Origin: Mesorhizobium sp. M00.F.Ca.ET.216.01.1.1
GTDB lineage: Bacteria; Pseudomonadota; Alphaproteobacteria; Rhizobiales; Rhizobiaceae
Length of the DNA stretch: 64,000 nt
Assembly: GCF_004010325.2 (NCBI RefSeq)
Contig: NZ_SADR02000001.1
Location: 206,239-270,238, forward strand
Direction: 5' to 3'
How positions within the stretch are numbered: position 1 is the stretch's first letter; each line of letters starts with the position of its first letter. Below are positions 56,697 to 64,000 of the stretch, in pieces. Made by a program: the position numbers and the translations under genes. Below the pieces are notes generated by a model. That model worked only from the letters and a program-made list of their open reading frames with translations. It was not told where the DNA came from and made no database searches.

Positions 56697-59162
56697 TCAA
56701 TTCTTGCGCGGCAGTTGCGGCACCAGGCTGCGCTTGCCGCCATCCTTGCCCTTGGGCTCCGGCTTTTGCGCCACAGCTTTTTTCGCGGCAGGCTTCTTCG
56801 CCGCCGCCTTCTTGGCCTTCGGCATGTCGTCCGGCTCTTCCTTCTTCGGCTTGACCGGCGCCTCGTCGGCGAGCGAGTCGAGCTTCAGGCCGGTTTCGCC
56901 GGTTTCCTTCTTCTCGACGGTGACGCGCACCGTGCCACCCTTCCTCAGCTTGCCGAACAGCACCTCGTCGGCCAGCGGCTTCTTGATGTGCTCCTGGATA
57001 ACGCGGCCGAGCGGACGCGCACCCATGCGCTCGTCATAGCCCTTGTCTGCCAGCCAGGCGATCGCCTCCGGCGACAGGTCGAAGGTAACGCCACGCTCGG
57101 AAAGCTGGGCCTCGAGCTGCATGACGAACTTCTGCACCACCTGGTGGATGACCGGAATCGGCAGCGAGCTGAACGGTATGATCGCATCGAGACGGTTGCG
57201 GAACTCCGGCGTGAACAGCCGGTTGATCGCCTCGATATCGTCGCCTTCACGCTTGGTCGAGCCAAAACCGATCGCCGCGCGCTGCGCATCGGATGCGCCC
57301 GCATTGGTGGTCATGATCAGGATGACATTGCGGAAGTCGATCTGCTTGCCGTTATGGTCGGTCAGCTTGCCGTGGTCCATGACCTGCAACAGGATGTTGA
57401 ACAGGTCCGGATGCGCCTTCTCGACTTCGTCCAGCAACAGCACGCAATGCGGATGCTGGTCGACGCCGTCGGTCAACAGGCCGCCCTGGTCGAAGCCGAC
57501 ATAGCCGGGAGGCGCGCCGATCAGCCGCGAGACGGTGTGGCGTTCCATATATTCCGACATGTCGAAGCGGATCAGCTCGACGCCGAGCGAAGCGGCGAGC
57601 TGCTTTGCCACTTCGGTCTTGCCGACGCCGGTCGGACCAGAGAACAGGTACGACCCGATCGGCTTTTCCGGCTCGCGCAGGCCGGCACGCGCCAGCTTGA
57701 TCGCTGAGGTCAGCGCGCTGATCGCGGTATCCTGGCCATAGACGACGCGCTTCAGCTCGACATCGAGGCCGGCCAGCACCTTCTCGTCGTCGGCCGAAAC
57801 CGTCTTCGGCGGGATGCGGGCCATGGTGGCGATCGTCGCTTCGATCTCCTTGATGCCGATGGTCTTCTTGCGCTTGGCTTCCGGCACCAACATCTGCGAG
57901 GCGCCGGTCTCGTCGATCACATCGATCGCCTTGTCCGGCAGCTTGCGGTCGTTGATGTAGCGGGCCGACAATTCGACAGAAGCCTTGATCGCTTCGGTCG
58001 TGTAGCGGACCTTGTGGAACTCCTCGAAATAGGGCTTCAGGCCCTTCATGATCTCGATGGCGTCCGCAATGGTCGGCTCGTTGACGTCGATCTTCTGGAA
58101 GCGCCGCACCAGGGCGCGGTCCTTTTCGAAGAACTGGCGGAACTCCTTATAGGTGGTCGAGCCGATGCAGCGGATGGCGCCGGACGATAGCGCAGGCTTG
58201 AGAAGGTTCGACGCATCCATGGCGCCGCCAGACGTCGCCCCTGCCCCGATCACGGTGTGGATCTCGTCAATGAACAGCACCGCGCCCGGATAGTCCTCGA
58301 GCTCCTTGACGACCTGCTTCAGCCGCTCTTCGAAATCGCCGCGGTAGCGGGTGCCGGCCAGCAGCGTGCCCATGTCGAGCGCGAAGATGGTGGCATCATG
58401 CAGCACTTTCGGCACGTCGCCCTCGACAATGCGCTTGGCGAGGCCTTCGGCGATCGCGGTCTTGCCGACGCCGGGATCACCGACATAGAGCGGATTGTTC
58501 TTCGAGCGGCGGCACAGCACCTGGATGGTGCGGTTGATCTCGCTCTCACGGCCGATCAGCGGATCGATCTTGCCGGCCTTGGCCTTGTTGTTCAGGTTGA
58601 TGCAATAGGCCGTCAGCGCATCCTGCTGCTTCTTCTTGCCGCCGTCCTCTTGCGGCTCCGTACCATTCTGGCCGCCTTGCTCCTCCTCGGCGCCACGCGC
58701 TGTGCGCGTTTCCGACGCACCGGGGCGCTTGGCGATGCCGTGCGAAATGTAGTTGACCGCGTCGTAGCGGGTCATCTGCTGTTCCTGCAGGAAATAAGCG
58801 GCATGGCTCTCGCGTTCGGCGAAGATGGCGACGAGCACATTGGCGCCGGACACTTCCTCGCGGCCGGACGACTGCACGTGGATCACGGCGCGCTGAATGA
58901 CGCGCTGGAAACCGGCCGTCGGCTTGGAGTCCTCGTCGTAGCCGGTGACGAGGTTGTCGAGCTCGGTGTCGATATAGGTGAGAACCGTATGCTTCAGCTC
59001 ATCGAGATCGACGTTACAGGCGCGCATGACGGCGGCCGCCTCGGTGTCGTCGATCAGGGCGAGCAGCAAGTGTTCAAGGGTTGCATATTCATGGTGCCGC
59101 TCGTTGGCGAGCGTCAGCGCCTGGTGAAGCGCCTTTTCCAGGCCTTGGGAGAAAGCCGGCAT
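56697..59162 (-). CDS. clpA: ATP-dependent Clp protease ATP-binding subunit ClpA
   Basis: AAA+ unfoldase that feeds substrates to ClpP. The Clp_N double repeat (residues about 1-145), AAA domain 1 with [15 protein letters not shown], and AAA domain 2 with [15 protein letters not shown] and [12 protein letters not shown] are intact. The IGF-type ClpP loop is present ([14 protein letters not shown]). The C terminus has a Lys/Ala-rich extension (about residues 770-821) typical of rhizobia. Length is 821 residues. clpS lies six bases upstream on the same strand. Confidence 0.97.
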   Translation of the reverse strand: MPAFSQGLEKALHQALTLANERHHEYATLEHLLLALIDDTEAAAVMRACNVDLDELKHTVLTYIDTELDNLVTGYDEDSKPTAGFQRVIQRAVIHVQSSGREEVSGANVLVAIFAERESHAAYFLQEQQMTRYDAVNYISHGIAKRPGASETRTARGAEEEQGGQNGTEPQEDGGKKKQQDALTAYCINLNNKAKAGKIDPLIGRESEINRTIQVLCRRSKNNPLYVGDPGVGKTAIAEGLAKRIVEGDVPKVLHDATIFALDMGTLLAGTRYRGDFEERLKQVVKELEDYPGAVLFIDEIHTVIGAGATSGGAMDASNLLKPALSSGAIRCIGSTTYKEFRQFFEKDRALVRRFQKIDVNEPTIADAIEIMKGLKPYFEEFHKVRYTTEAIKASVELSARYINDRKLPDKAIDVIDETGASQMLVPEAKRKKTIGIKEIEATIATMARIPPKTVSADDEKVLAGLDVELKRVVYGQDTAISALTSAIKLARAGLREPEKPIGSYLFSGPTGVGKTEVAKQLAASLGVELIRFDMSEYMERHTVSRLIGAPPGYVGFDQGGLLTDGVDQHPHCVLLLDEVEKAHPDLFNILLQVMDHGKLTDHNGKQIDFRNVILIMTTNAGASDAQRAAIGFGSTKREGDDIEAINRLFTPEFRNRLDAIIPFSSLPIPVIHQVVQKFVMQLEAQLSERGVTFDLSPEAIAWLADKGYDERMGARPLGRVIQEHIKKPLADEVLFGKLRKGGTVRVTVEKKETGETGLKLDSLADEAPVKPKKEEPDDMPKAKKAAAKKPAAKKAVAQKPEPKGKDGGKRSLVPQLPRKN

Positions 59163-59168
59163 GTTACC

Positions 59169-59534
59169 TCACTTCTTCTCCATCACGCATTGCAGCGGAT
59201 GCTGGTTCTGTCGGGCAAAATCCATGACCTGGGACACTTTGGTCTCGGCCACCTCGAATGTATAGACCCCGCACTCGCCCACTCCATGATTGTGAACATG
59301 AAGCATGATGCGTGTGGCGGCTTCACGGTCCTTCTGGAAAAAACGCTCCAGCACGTGAACCACGAACTCCATGGGTGTGTAGTCGTCGTTGAGAATGAGG
59401 ACCCGATAGAGGCTGGGCTTCTTGGTCTTGGTTTTCGTGCGCGTGATGACAGCCGTGCCGCGCCCGGCCTCATTGCCGTCGCCACCGTTCTGCATGCGCA
59501 CCGCGCGCTTCGTGGCAGTCAAACCGATCGTCAC
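59169..59534 (-). CDS. clpS: ATP-dependent Clp protease adaptor ClpS
   Basis: N-degron adaptor for ClpAP. Seen: [24 protein letters not shown] (Asn-Asp-Asp substrate contacts), [28 protein letters not shown]. Length is 121 residues with a flexible N-terminal part. The ATG at 59534 or one 13 codons downstream could be used. It is directly upstream of clpA. Confidence 0.95.
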   Translation of the reverse strand: MTIGLTATKRAVRMQNGGDGNEAGRGTAVITRTKTKTKKPSLYRVLILNDDYTPMEFVVHVLERFFQKDREAATRIMLHVHNHGVGECGVYTFEVAETKVSQVMDFARQNQHPLQCVMEKK

Positions 59535-59693
59535 GTCCTGCCTCTTTTCGAATCCTCATGCGAGTTCAACATGTAGGTCTTCGATGGACGATTTTAAGCC
59601 CTTCTGTTTAGCTGACAATATGGCTAGGTGGTCAAACTGGGCTGATTTTCAAAATCGTGAAGGCGGCAAGGCCCTGGAATTCAACCCGGCATG

Positions 59694-59724
59694 AAAAAAC
59701 CCGGCCGCGCATCCGCGACCGGGT
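59694..59724 (-). terminator. Terminator of the phasin gene
   Basis: ACCCGG(TCGCGG)-ATG-(CGCGGC)CGGGT hairpin at 59699-59724. On the minus strand it is followed by TTTTTT, about 45 bases after the phasin stop codon. Confidence 0.85.
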
Positions 59725-59769
59725 CTGTTTCGCAGCCCGAAAGGCCGCCCTTAGCAGGACAAGGCTAAA

Positions 59770-60099
59770 TTACTTCGCCTTGGCGACGATCGATTCGAAC
59801 GGCTTGTAGGCTTCCTTGGCGAGCTCAGCATAAAGATCGCCGATCTTGGTAGCCTCGGCGACGAAGCTCTCGTAGGACTGCTTGGCAAAGTCGGACTGGA
59901 TCTCGATCGCCTTCTCAAACGACTTGGCGGAAAAGATTTTCTCGACCGCGGCGCTGCCGGCTTCGAAGCTCTTCTTGGTGTATTCACCTGCTTCGGCGGC
60001 GATCGCCTGCGCGCCCTTCGAAAGGGAAGCGAAGCTCTTCAATCCGGTGTCGGCTAAGTCCTTGCCGTATTTGCTGAAGTCCTCATAAGTCTGGGTCAT
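59770..60099 (-). CDS. Phasin family protein
   Basis: 109 residues, almost wholly helical: MTQTYEDFSKYGKDLADTGLKSFASLSKGAQAIAAEAGEYTKKSFEAGSAAVEKIFSAKS...FAKQSYESFVAEATKIGDLYAELAKEAYKPFE. This is the small alphaproteobacterial phasin pattern; such proteins coat polyhydroxybutyrate granules. AAAGGGAAA precedes the ATG at 60099; the longer frame to 60375 is not phasin-like. Two GTGC-N3-GCAC dyads lie 49-83 bases upstream of the start codon. No PHB synthase is in the window. Confidence 0.9.
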   Translation of the reverse strand: MTQTYEDFSKYGKDLADTGLKSFASLSKGAQAIAAEAGEYTKKSFEAGSAAVEKIFSAKSFEKAIEIQSDFAKQSYESFVAEATKIGDLYAELAKEAYKPFESIVAKAK

Positions 60100-60147
60100 T
60101 TCACGTTTCCCTTTGGTTGAAACGCCCCTTTTTGCCCGGGCGCCCTT

Positions 60148-60182
60148 GTGCAATGCACGTAAATATATTGTGCGCTGCACAA
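60148..60182. promoter_or_regulatory. Two GTGC-N3-GCAC dyads upstream of the phasin gene
   Basis: GTGC-AAT-GCAC (60148-60158) and TTGTGC-GCT-GCACAA (60168-60182), both perfect, centred 22 bases apart, about two helix turns. PhaR regulators of phasin genes bind TGC-rich dyads, so a PhaR operator is likely. The assignment is inferred from position and symmetry. Confidence 0.65.
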
Positions 60183-60386
60183 AAGTCAAGATTTCGCCGA
60201 CATGCGATGCCTCGGCCAGGCCAGCAATGGCTAGGATTCGAATAAAGAGAGGCTCAAACCCGAAGAAAATGGTGAACACGGCGGTTACCATAAACGGATT
60301 GGTAACGCTGGCCGCGATACTTTGGCCGGAAGTGAGGCAGGACCCTTTGCCGCCTCCGGGGCTGCTAAAATTCAAGGGAAGTATCA

Positions 60387-61784
60387 GTGCGTCAGGCGTC
60401 GTCGGGCTTCGTTTCCAAATCTGCGTCCACCCTCAAAACGATCATGATTATCGCCTTGGCGATGACCTTCGTCGTCGCGGATGCTGCTTCGTCGCTGGCG
60501 GCCAAGTCGGCGGCCATCGTCATCGATGCCAAGACGGGCAAGGTGCTTTATTCGTCGGATGCCAACGGCCGGCGCTACCCTGCCTCGCTGACCAAGATGA
60601 TGACGCTCTACCTGACCTTCGAAGCAATGGCGAAGGGCAGGGTCAGCAAGAACACGCCAGTGGTTTTTTCGGCCAGTGCGGCCGCTGAGCCGCCGACCAA
60701 GCTCGGTGTCAGACCCGGCGGCGCAGTCTCTGTGGAGACGGCCATCCTGTCGATGGTGACGAAGTCGGCCAACGATTCGGCGACGGCGCTCGGCGAACTC
60801 CTCGGCGGCAATGAAACCAATTTCGCGCGGATGATGACGGCCAAGGCGCGGGCGCTCGGCATGAACGGCACCGTCTTCCGCAACGCCAACGGCCTGCCCA
60901 ACCCCGGCCAGTTCACCACCGCGCACGACATGGCTGTCCTCGGCATAGCACTCAGGGAACACTTTCCCCAATACTACGGCTATTTCTCGCAACGTTCCTT
61001 CCTTTATGGACGCAAGCGCATCAACGGCCACAACCGTCTGCTCGGCCGCATCAAGGGCGTCGACGGCATCAAAACCGGTTACACCCGCGCGTCAGGCTAC
61101 AATCTCGTCTCGTCGGTTGCCGACGGCGACCGCCGTATTGTCGCGGTCGTCATGGGGGGAAGCTCGGGCCGCAGCCGTGACAGCCAGATGGCTGCGCTGA
61201 TCAACACCTACATGCCGAGGGCATCGACTCGCGGTGGCGGCGCCTTGGTCGCCAAGGCTGGCGGCGGCGATCCGGTCACAGCACTGGCCAGAGTTTTCCT
61301 GCCGAAGCATGACGCGCCGACGCCGGACGAGAAGCCGGCGCTCGATGACGATGCCACCGTCGCCGCAGATGAAACCGCGCCTATCGCTGAGGAAACCACG
61401 CCCATCGTCCAGATCAGGAAGGTCAAAACGGTGGCCGTGGCTGCCGCGACCGAGGTTTCGACGCCACAAGTCGTTGCCGCTTACGCCGAACCGGCGCCGG
61501 CTGAGGCGGTCGATCCGGTCAACACGGCCTCGGTGCCGTCCGGCTGGGCAGTGCAGGTCGCGTCTTCGCCAAAGCAATCCGAAGCGCAGGCTTTGCTCGA
61601 CAAGACGAGTAAGCAGGCGCCGTCGATCGTGGCCGATGCATCGGGCTTCACCGTCCCTTTCGAGAAGGACGGGGTGACCTACTACCGCGCCCGGTTCGGC
61701 GGCTTCGGTTCGAAGACCGCCGCCTGGAGCGCCTGCAATGCTTTGAAGAAGAAAAAAATCGCGTGCTACGCCGTCCAGCAGTAG
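60387..61784 (+). CDS. D-alanyl-D-alanine carboxypeptidase with SPOR-like C terminus
   Basis: 465 residues. A signal sequence (hydrophobic core TIMIIALAMTFVVADAASSLA) leads into a DacA/DacF-type penicillin-binding domain: SxxK in RRYPASLTKMM (S67, K70), SxN in VTKSANDSA, and KTG in GIKTGYTRASGY. The C-terminal 75 residues (GWAVQVASSPKQSEAQALL...FTVPFEKDGVTYYRARFGGF) form a SPOR-like peptidoglycan-binding domain. The central region is Ala/Pro/Thr-rich and probably flexible. The start is a GTG at 60387 with AGGGAAG upstream. It trims pentapeptides in the periplasm. Confidence 0.92.
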   Translation: MRQASSGFVSKSASTLKTIMIIALAMTFVVADAASSLAAKSAAIVIDAKTGKVLYSSDANGRRYPASLTKMMTLYLTFEAMAKGRVSKNTPVVFSASAAAEPPTKLGVRPGGAVSVETAILSMVTKSANDSATALGELLGGNETNFARMMTAKARALGMNGTVFRNANGLPNPGQFTTAHDMAVLGIALREHFPQYYGYFSQRSFLYGRKRINGHNRLLGRIKGVDGIKTGYTRASGYNLVSSVADGDRRIVAVVMGGSSGRSRDSQMAALINTYMPRASTRGGGALVAKAGGGDPVTALARVFLPKHDAPTPDEKPALDDDATVAADETAPIAEETTPIVQIRKVKTVAVAAATEVSTPQVVAAYAEPAPAEAVDPVNTASVPSGWAVQVASSPKQSEAQALLDKTSKQAPSIVADASGFTVPFEKDGVTYYRARFGGFGSKTAAWSACNALKKKKIACYAVQQ

Positions 61785-61820
61785 GGCGACGTAGAAAATA
61801 TCTCCCGGAAAAGTTCTGCG

Positions 61821-62528
61821 TTAAGGAGACGAGTTGTGGTTGGAGAGCAAGACGTCCTTGGCTTCATTGATCCGCGCCGCCAGGAAAGACGTGCCGCCGA
61901 TATCGGGGTGCAGGCGCTGCATCAGGCGGCGGTGCGCCTTGCGGACATCCGCCGCGGCGGCCCCCGCTTCAAGACCAAGGATCTTGTAGGCCTCCTCCTT
62001 AGTCATGGCGCCCGAACCTGGCGCAACACCCAGCCCTTCGTCACCGTTCGTCTCCGCGTCTTTGCGCCAAACGGGAAACCGGCCGTCAAGATACGTCTCT
62101 AGAAGTTGGCGGCTCTCCGGATCGCCGGGGAGCTCGCGGTAAAGCTGCAGCAGTTCGGCCAAGCCCATCGCACCCAGCATCTTGCCCTCCTGGCGGCCGG
62201 CCAGAACCAGCCCCTCCAACCTGCCGGTGTCGTGGTCAAGCTCCATTTCGAGTGCCGCGGTGCGCACCGTGGAACGCTTGCCCGCCGCCGGTTTTGCTGT
62301 TGGGCGTTTCATCCGCACGGAACCATACCAGGCGAGCGCCGCGGCCAGGATCATGCCGCCGATGCCTTCGCGCCCGACTGCAAGCACGGCAATGCCGACC
62401 AGCCCCAGAACGACAGGCCCGAGCGTCCTCATGCCGCTGGCCAATTTTGCCGGGTCGGCGCGGAGAAAGATCGCGGCCGCGCCGAGAAGCACCAGAAGCA
62501 ACGCAACAAGTGCGATAATTGCGCCCAT
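61821..62528 (-). CDS. Membrane-anchored J-domain protein
   Basis: 235 residues: two N-terminal helices (MGAIIALVALLLVLLGAAAIFL and VVLGLVGIAVLAVG), a middle soluble region (MELDHDTGRLEGLVLAGRQEGKML, seen in rhizobial DnaJ-like proteins) and a C-terminal J domain with EEAYKILGLEAGAAAADVRKAHRRLMQRLHPDIGG carrying the HPD motif. It should recruit a DnaK-type Hsp70 to the membrane. The ATG at 62528 is chosen; the frame continues to 62591. It follows the VWA gene by 31 bases. Confidence 0.85.
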   Translation of the reverse strand: MGAIIALVALLLVLLGAAAIFLRADPAKLASGMRTLGPVVLGLVGIAVLAVGREGIGGMILAAALAWYGSVRMKRPTAKPAAGKRSTVRTAALEMELDHDTGRLEGLVLAGRQEGKMLGAMGLAELLQLYRELPGDPESRQLLETYLDGRFPVWRKDAETNGDEGLGVAPGSGAMTKEEAYKILGLEAGAAAADVRKAHRRLMQRLHPDIGGTSFLAARINEAKDVLLSNHNSSP

Positions 62529-62559
62529 CAGTTTCCGCCGCCCCGCATATGCTCGATCA

Positions 62560-63243
62560 TCAGCCGGTCTTCCGGCCTGCCCTGGCCTCAAGCGCCTTCA
62601 GCCCGCCGGTCGCAAACACGGCAACCGCCGAAAGCAGTCCGGCCAAGGTCGCGGCAGCACTCCGATCAAAACGGAACCAAGCCCCTTTGGACAGCCGCGC
62701 TATTTCCTTGAACGCTTTTTCTGCGCCGGAATCATGACCTTCCTGAAAGACGAAGACAGGAACGCCATGCAGGCCGAGGCTGCCGGCCTTTTCGGCGAGA
62801 TCGTCGATGTTTTCTTCCATTGCGTCGCCGATATAGACGAGCGCATTGACCTTGGCCGCCGCCGTCTCTTTCAGCGCACGGACGAGTACCTTGCCGATCT
62901 GGGTGTGGCCGGCGCGGCAGTCGATCCGCGTCATCAGCTTCTTCAAGGCATTGGTGTCGGTAACGAAGCCCGACGAACGACACTCACCGAGGCCGCGAAA
63001 ATAAACCAGCTGGACACTGAGACTTCCGACCTTGCCGACGGCGTCGAACATCTCGCCCTGCAGCGTGCTGGCCAGGTCCCAGGTGGGCTGGCGGCTCATC
63101 GTCGCGTCGAGGGACAGGATCAGCCTGCCGGCGCCGGTCGCGGCCTTCGCCTGACGAATGAAGGCTTCGATCTCGCCGGTGCTTGACTGCTTGACCGGCG
63201 CAGGATCGGCCCTTGCGGGCACCGGCTGCTTGTTGTCGCTCAT
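62560..63243 (-). CDS. VWA domain protein
   Basis: 227 residues with a von Willebrand A-like domain. The MIDAS residues are readable: RLILSLDATMSRQ (D-x-T-x-S), the Thr in RAGHTQIGKVL and the Asp in VNALVYIGDAMEEN. It ends with a hydrophobic segment (TLAGLLSAVAVFATGGLKAL), perhaps a tail anchor. The ATG at 63243 (MSDNKQPVP) is preferred. It is upstream of and co-oriented with the membrane J-domain gene. The function is not known; VWA domains bind partner proteins through metal. Confidence 0.8.
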   Translation of the reverse strand: MSDNKQPVPARADPAPVKQSSTGEIEAFIRQAKAATGAGRLILSLDATMSRQPTWDLASTLQGEMFDAVGKVGSLSVQLVYFRGLGECRSSGFVTDTNALKKLMTRIDCRAGHTQIGKVLVRALKETAAAKVNALVYIGDAMEENIDDLAEKAGSLGLHGVPVFVFQEGHDSGAEKAFKEIARLSKGAWFRFDRSAAATLAGLLSAVAVFATGGLKALEARAGRKTG

Positions 63244-63344
63244 GCAAATCAAGATGTGGCGTTGCCGGGCTGCTTGCAAGCCCCACGCCAAGTGACATGA
63301 AGGGCCACCGGCCGGTTGCGCAAAGCAGTTAGATGCTGCGCAAC

Positions 63345-63782
63345 TCAGAGCAAGCCCAGATCGGCAAGCTCGCGCCTGAGTTTCGGCGGCATCTCGACCA
63401 GCCCCGCCTTGCCCTTGCCGAGATCGGCCGGCGCATCGGAAGGTTTCAGGTAGCGCCAGCCCTGGAAGGCTCGCCGTGGCTGCCAGTCCGTTCGCACGAC
63501 CAGAGGGTCGAGGATCAAATGGCAGCGGCCGATGCCGTCATTGTCGGTGAAGGGCCGGATTTCGGTGATCGACTGGCGACATTGCACGTTGCCCTTGATC
63601 ACCCAGTAGAGCGAGCCGCCGTCGGTGATTTCGGCGCCGCGCGTCGGCACCATGCGGGTGGTGTGGTAGTGCTCGGCCGGCTCACCGGCGCGCCGCCGTT
63701 CGTCGAGGCGAAAGGCGATCCACTCCTCCAGATCCTCGACGCTGTCGCAGCCGACGCAAAGCTTTATGAGATTGAGAGCCAT
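63345..63782 (-). CDS. DUF1489 family protein
   Basis: 145 residues: MALNLIKLCVGCDSVEDLEEWIAFRLDERRRAGEPAEHYHTTRMVPTRGAEITDGGSLYWVIKGNVQCRQSITEIRPF and QGWRYLKPSDAPADL, the DUF1489 pattern common to Alphaproteobacteria. Function is unknown. It is not obviously in an operon with the VWA gene, which lies about 100 bases downstream. Confidence 0.88.
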   Translation of the reverse strand: MALNLIKLCVGCDSVEDLEEWIAFRLDERRRAGEPAEHYHTTRMVPTRGAEITDGGSLYWVIKGNVQCRQSITEIRPFTDNDGIGRCHLILDPLVVRTDWQPRRAFQGWRYLKPSDAPADLGKGKAGLVEMPPKLRRELADLGLL

Positions 63783-63866
63783 GGAATAAGGTTTAGTTCG
63801 GCACGCGAAGGCGTCAACGGCCTGATCGACTTCTCCACAGTGCCAGCGCGCTGTGCCAGGTTTGGC

Positions 63867-64000
63867 TCAGCACTCCACGACATTGACGGCCAGCCCGCCG
63901 AGGCTGGTCTCCTTGTATTTCTCGTTCATGTCGAGGCCGGTCTGGCGCATGGTCTCGATTGCTGCGTCGAGCGGCACGAAATGGACGCCGTCGCCCTTGA
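63867..64000 (-). CDS. L-serine ammonia-lyase (serine dehydratase), C-terminal fragment
   Basis: The last 44 codons on the minus strand read [20 protein letters not shown] then [22 protein letters not shown]-stop. This is the conserved C terminus of iron-sulfur L-serine dehydratases of the SdaA type, which convert serine to pyruvate and ammonia. The rest of the gene lies beyond the window edge. Confidence 0.88.
   Translation of the reverse strand, partial: KGDGVHFVPLDAAIETMRQTGLDMNEKYKETSLGGLAVNVVEC

Noticed and set aside
58257-59576. 439-codon plus-strand frame opposite clpA/clpS
   Set aside because: Antisense shadow; clpA and clpS are certain.

Overview
The window is high-GC alphaproteobacterial chromosome, most likely Mesorhizobium or a close Rhizobiales relative. 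The evidence is the gene order (rpsB-tsf / pyrH-frr-uppS-cdsA-rseP-bamA-lpxD-fabZ-lpxA-lpxI-lpxB; ppiD-trpD-trpC-moaC-moeA-lexA; clpS-clpA-phasin), an alphaproteobacterial SOS box (GAAC-N7-GAAC) before lexA, families common in rhizobia (DUF982, DUF1849/EipB, DUF1489, phasin), and dispersed palindromic repeats of a rhizobial kind. No rRNA, tRNA, CRISPR array, transposase or phage gene was recognised.

Layout. 1-10.7 kb is mixed: an aspartic protease (cut by the window edge), dusA, a frameshifted quinone oxidoreductase facing an AraC regulator, a three-gene ABC exporter facing its TetR regulator across a perfect 19-bp dyad, a DUF982 protein, an NCS1 permease and a DUF1697 protein. 10.7-26.9 kb is housekeeping: pyrG, an L,D-transpeptidase, secG, tpiA, ppiD-trpD-trpC-moaC-moeA, lexA, a decayed comEC, gltX and gltA. 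27-38.3 kb, all on the minus strand, is the envelope operon: pyrH, frr, undecaprenyl-diphosphate and CDP-diacylglycerol synthesis, RseP, BamA, and lipid A synthesis through LpxB.

38.4-46.8 kb interrupts the usual tsf-pyrH adjacency. It holds an aldo/keto reductase and NTF2-like pair with a divergent LysR gene, then a tight four-gene cassette: periplasmic SGNH-like protein, MBOAT acyltransferase, acyl carrier protein and FkbH-like HAD enzyme. The cassette lies between two diverged copies of the lysR-3'/tsf-3' junction, as expected if it entered by recombination at that junction. It reads as an ACP-dependent system that makes an acyl (possibly glyceryl) group and attaches it to a surface glycan or lipid, and it is the best candidate here for an undescribed function.

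46.8-64 kb carries tsf, rpsB, a LysE exporter with a DUF4031 protein, a PlsC-like acyltransferase, eipB, ridA with a glycerophosphodiesterase, a GNAT protein, a HIT protein, a PAP2 phosphatase, clpA/clpS, a phasin behind two dyads that may be PhaR sites, a D,D-carboxypeptidase with a SPOR-like tail, a VWA/J-domain pair, DUF1489 and the 3' end of an L-serine dehydratase gene.

Two genes are broken (the quinone oxidoreductase and comEC), and two gene 3' ends (trpC, lpxB) run into palindromic repeats. Family names come from recognised motifs; no database search was possible.
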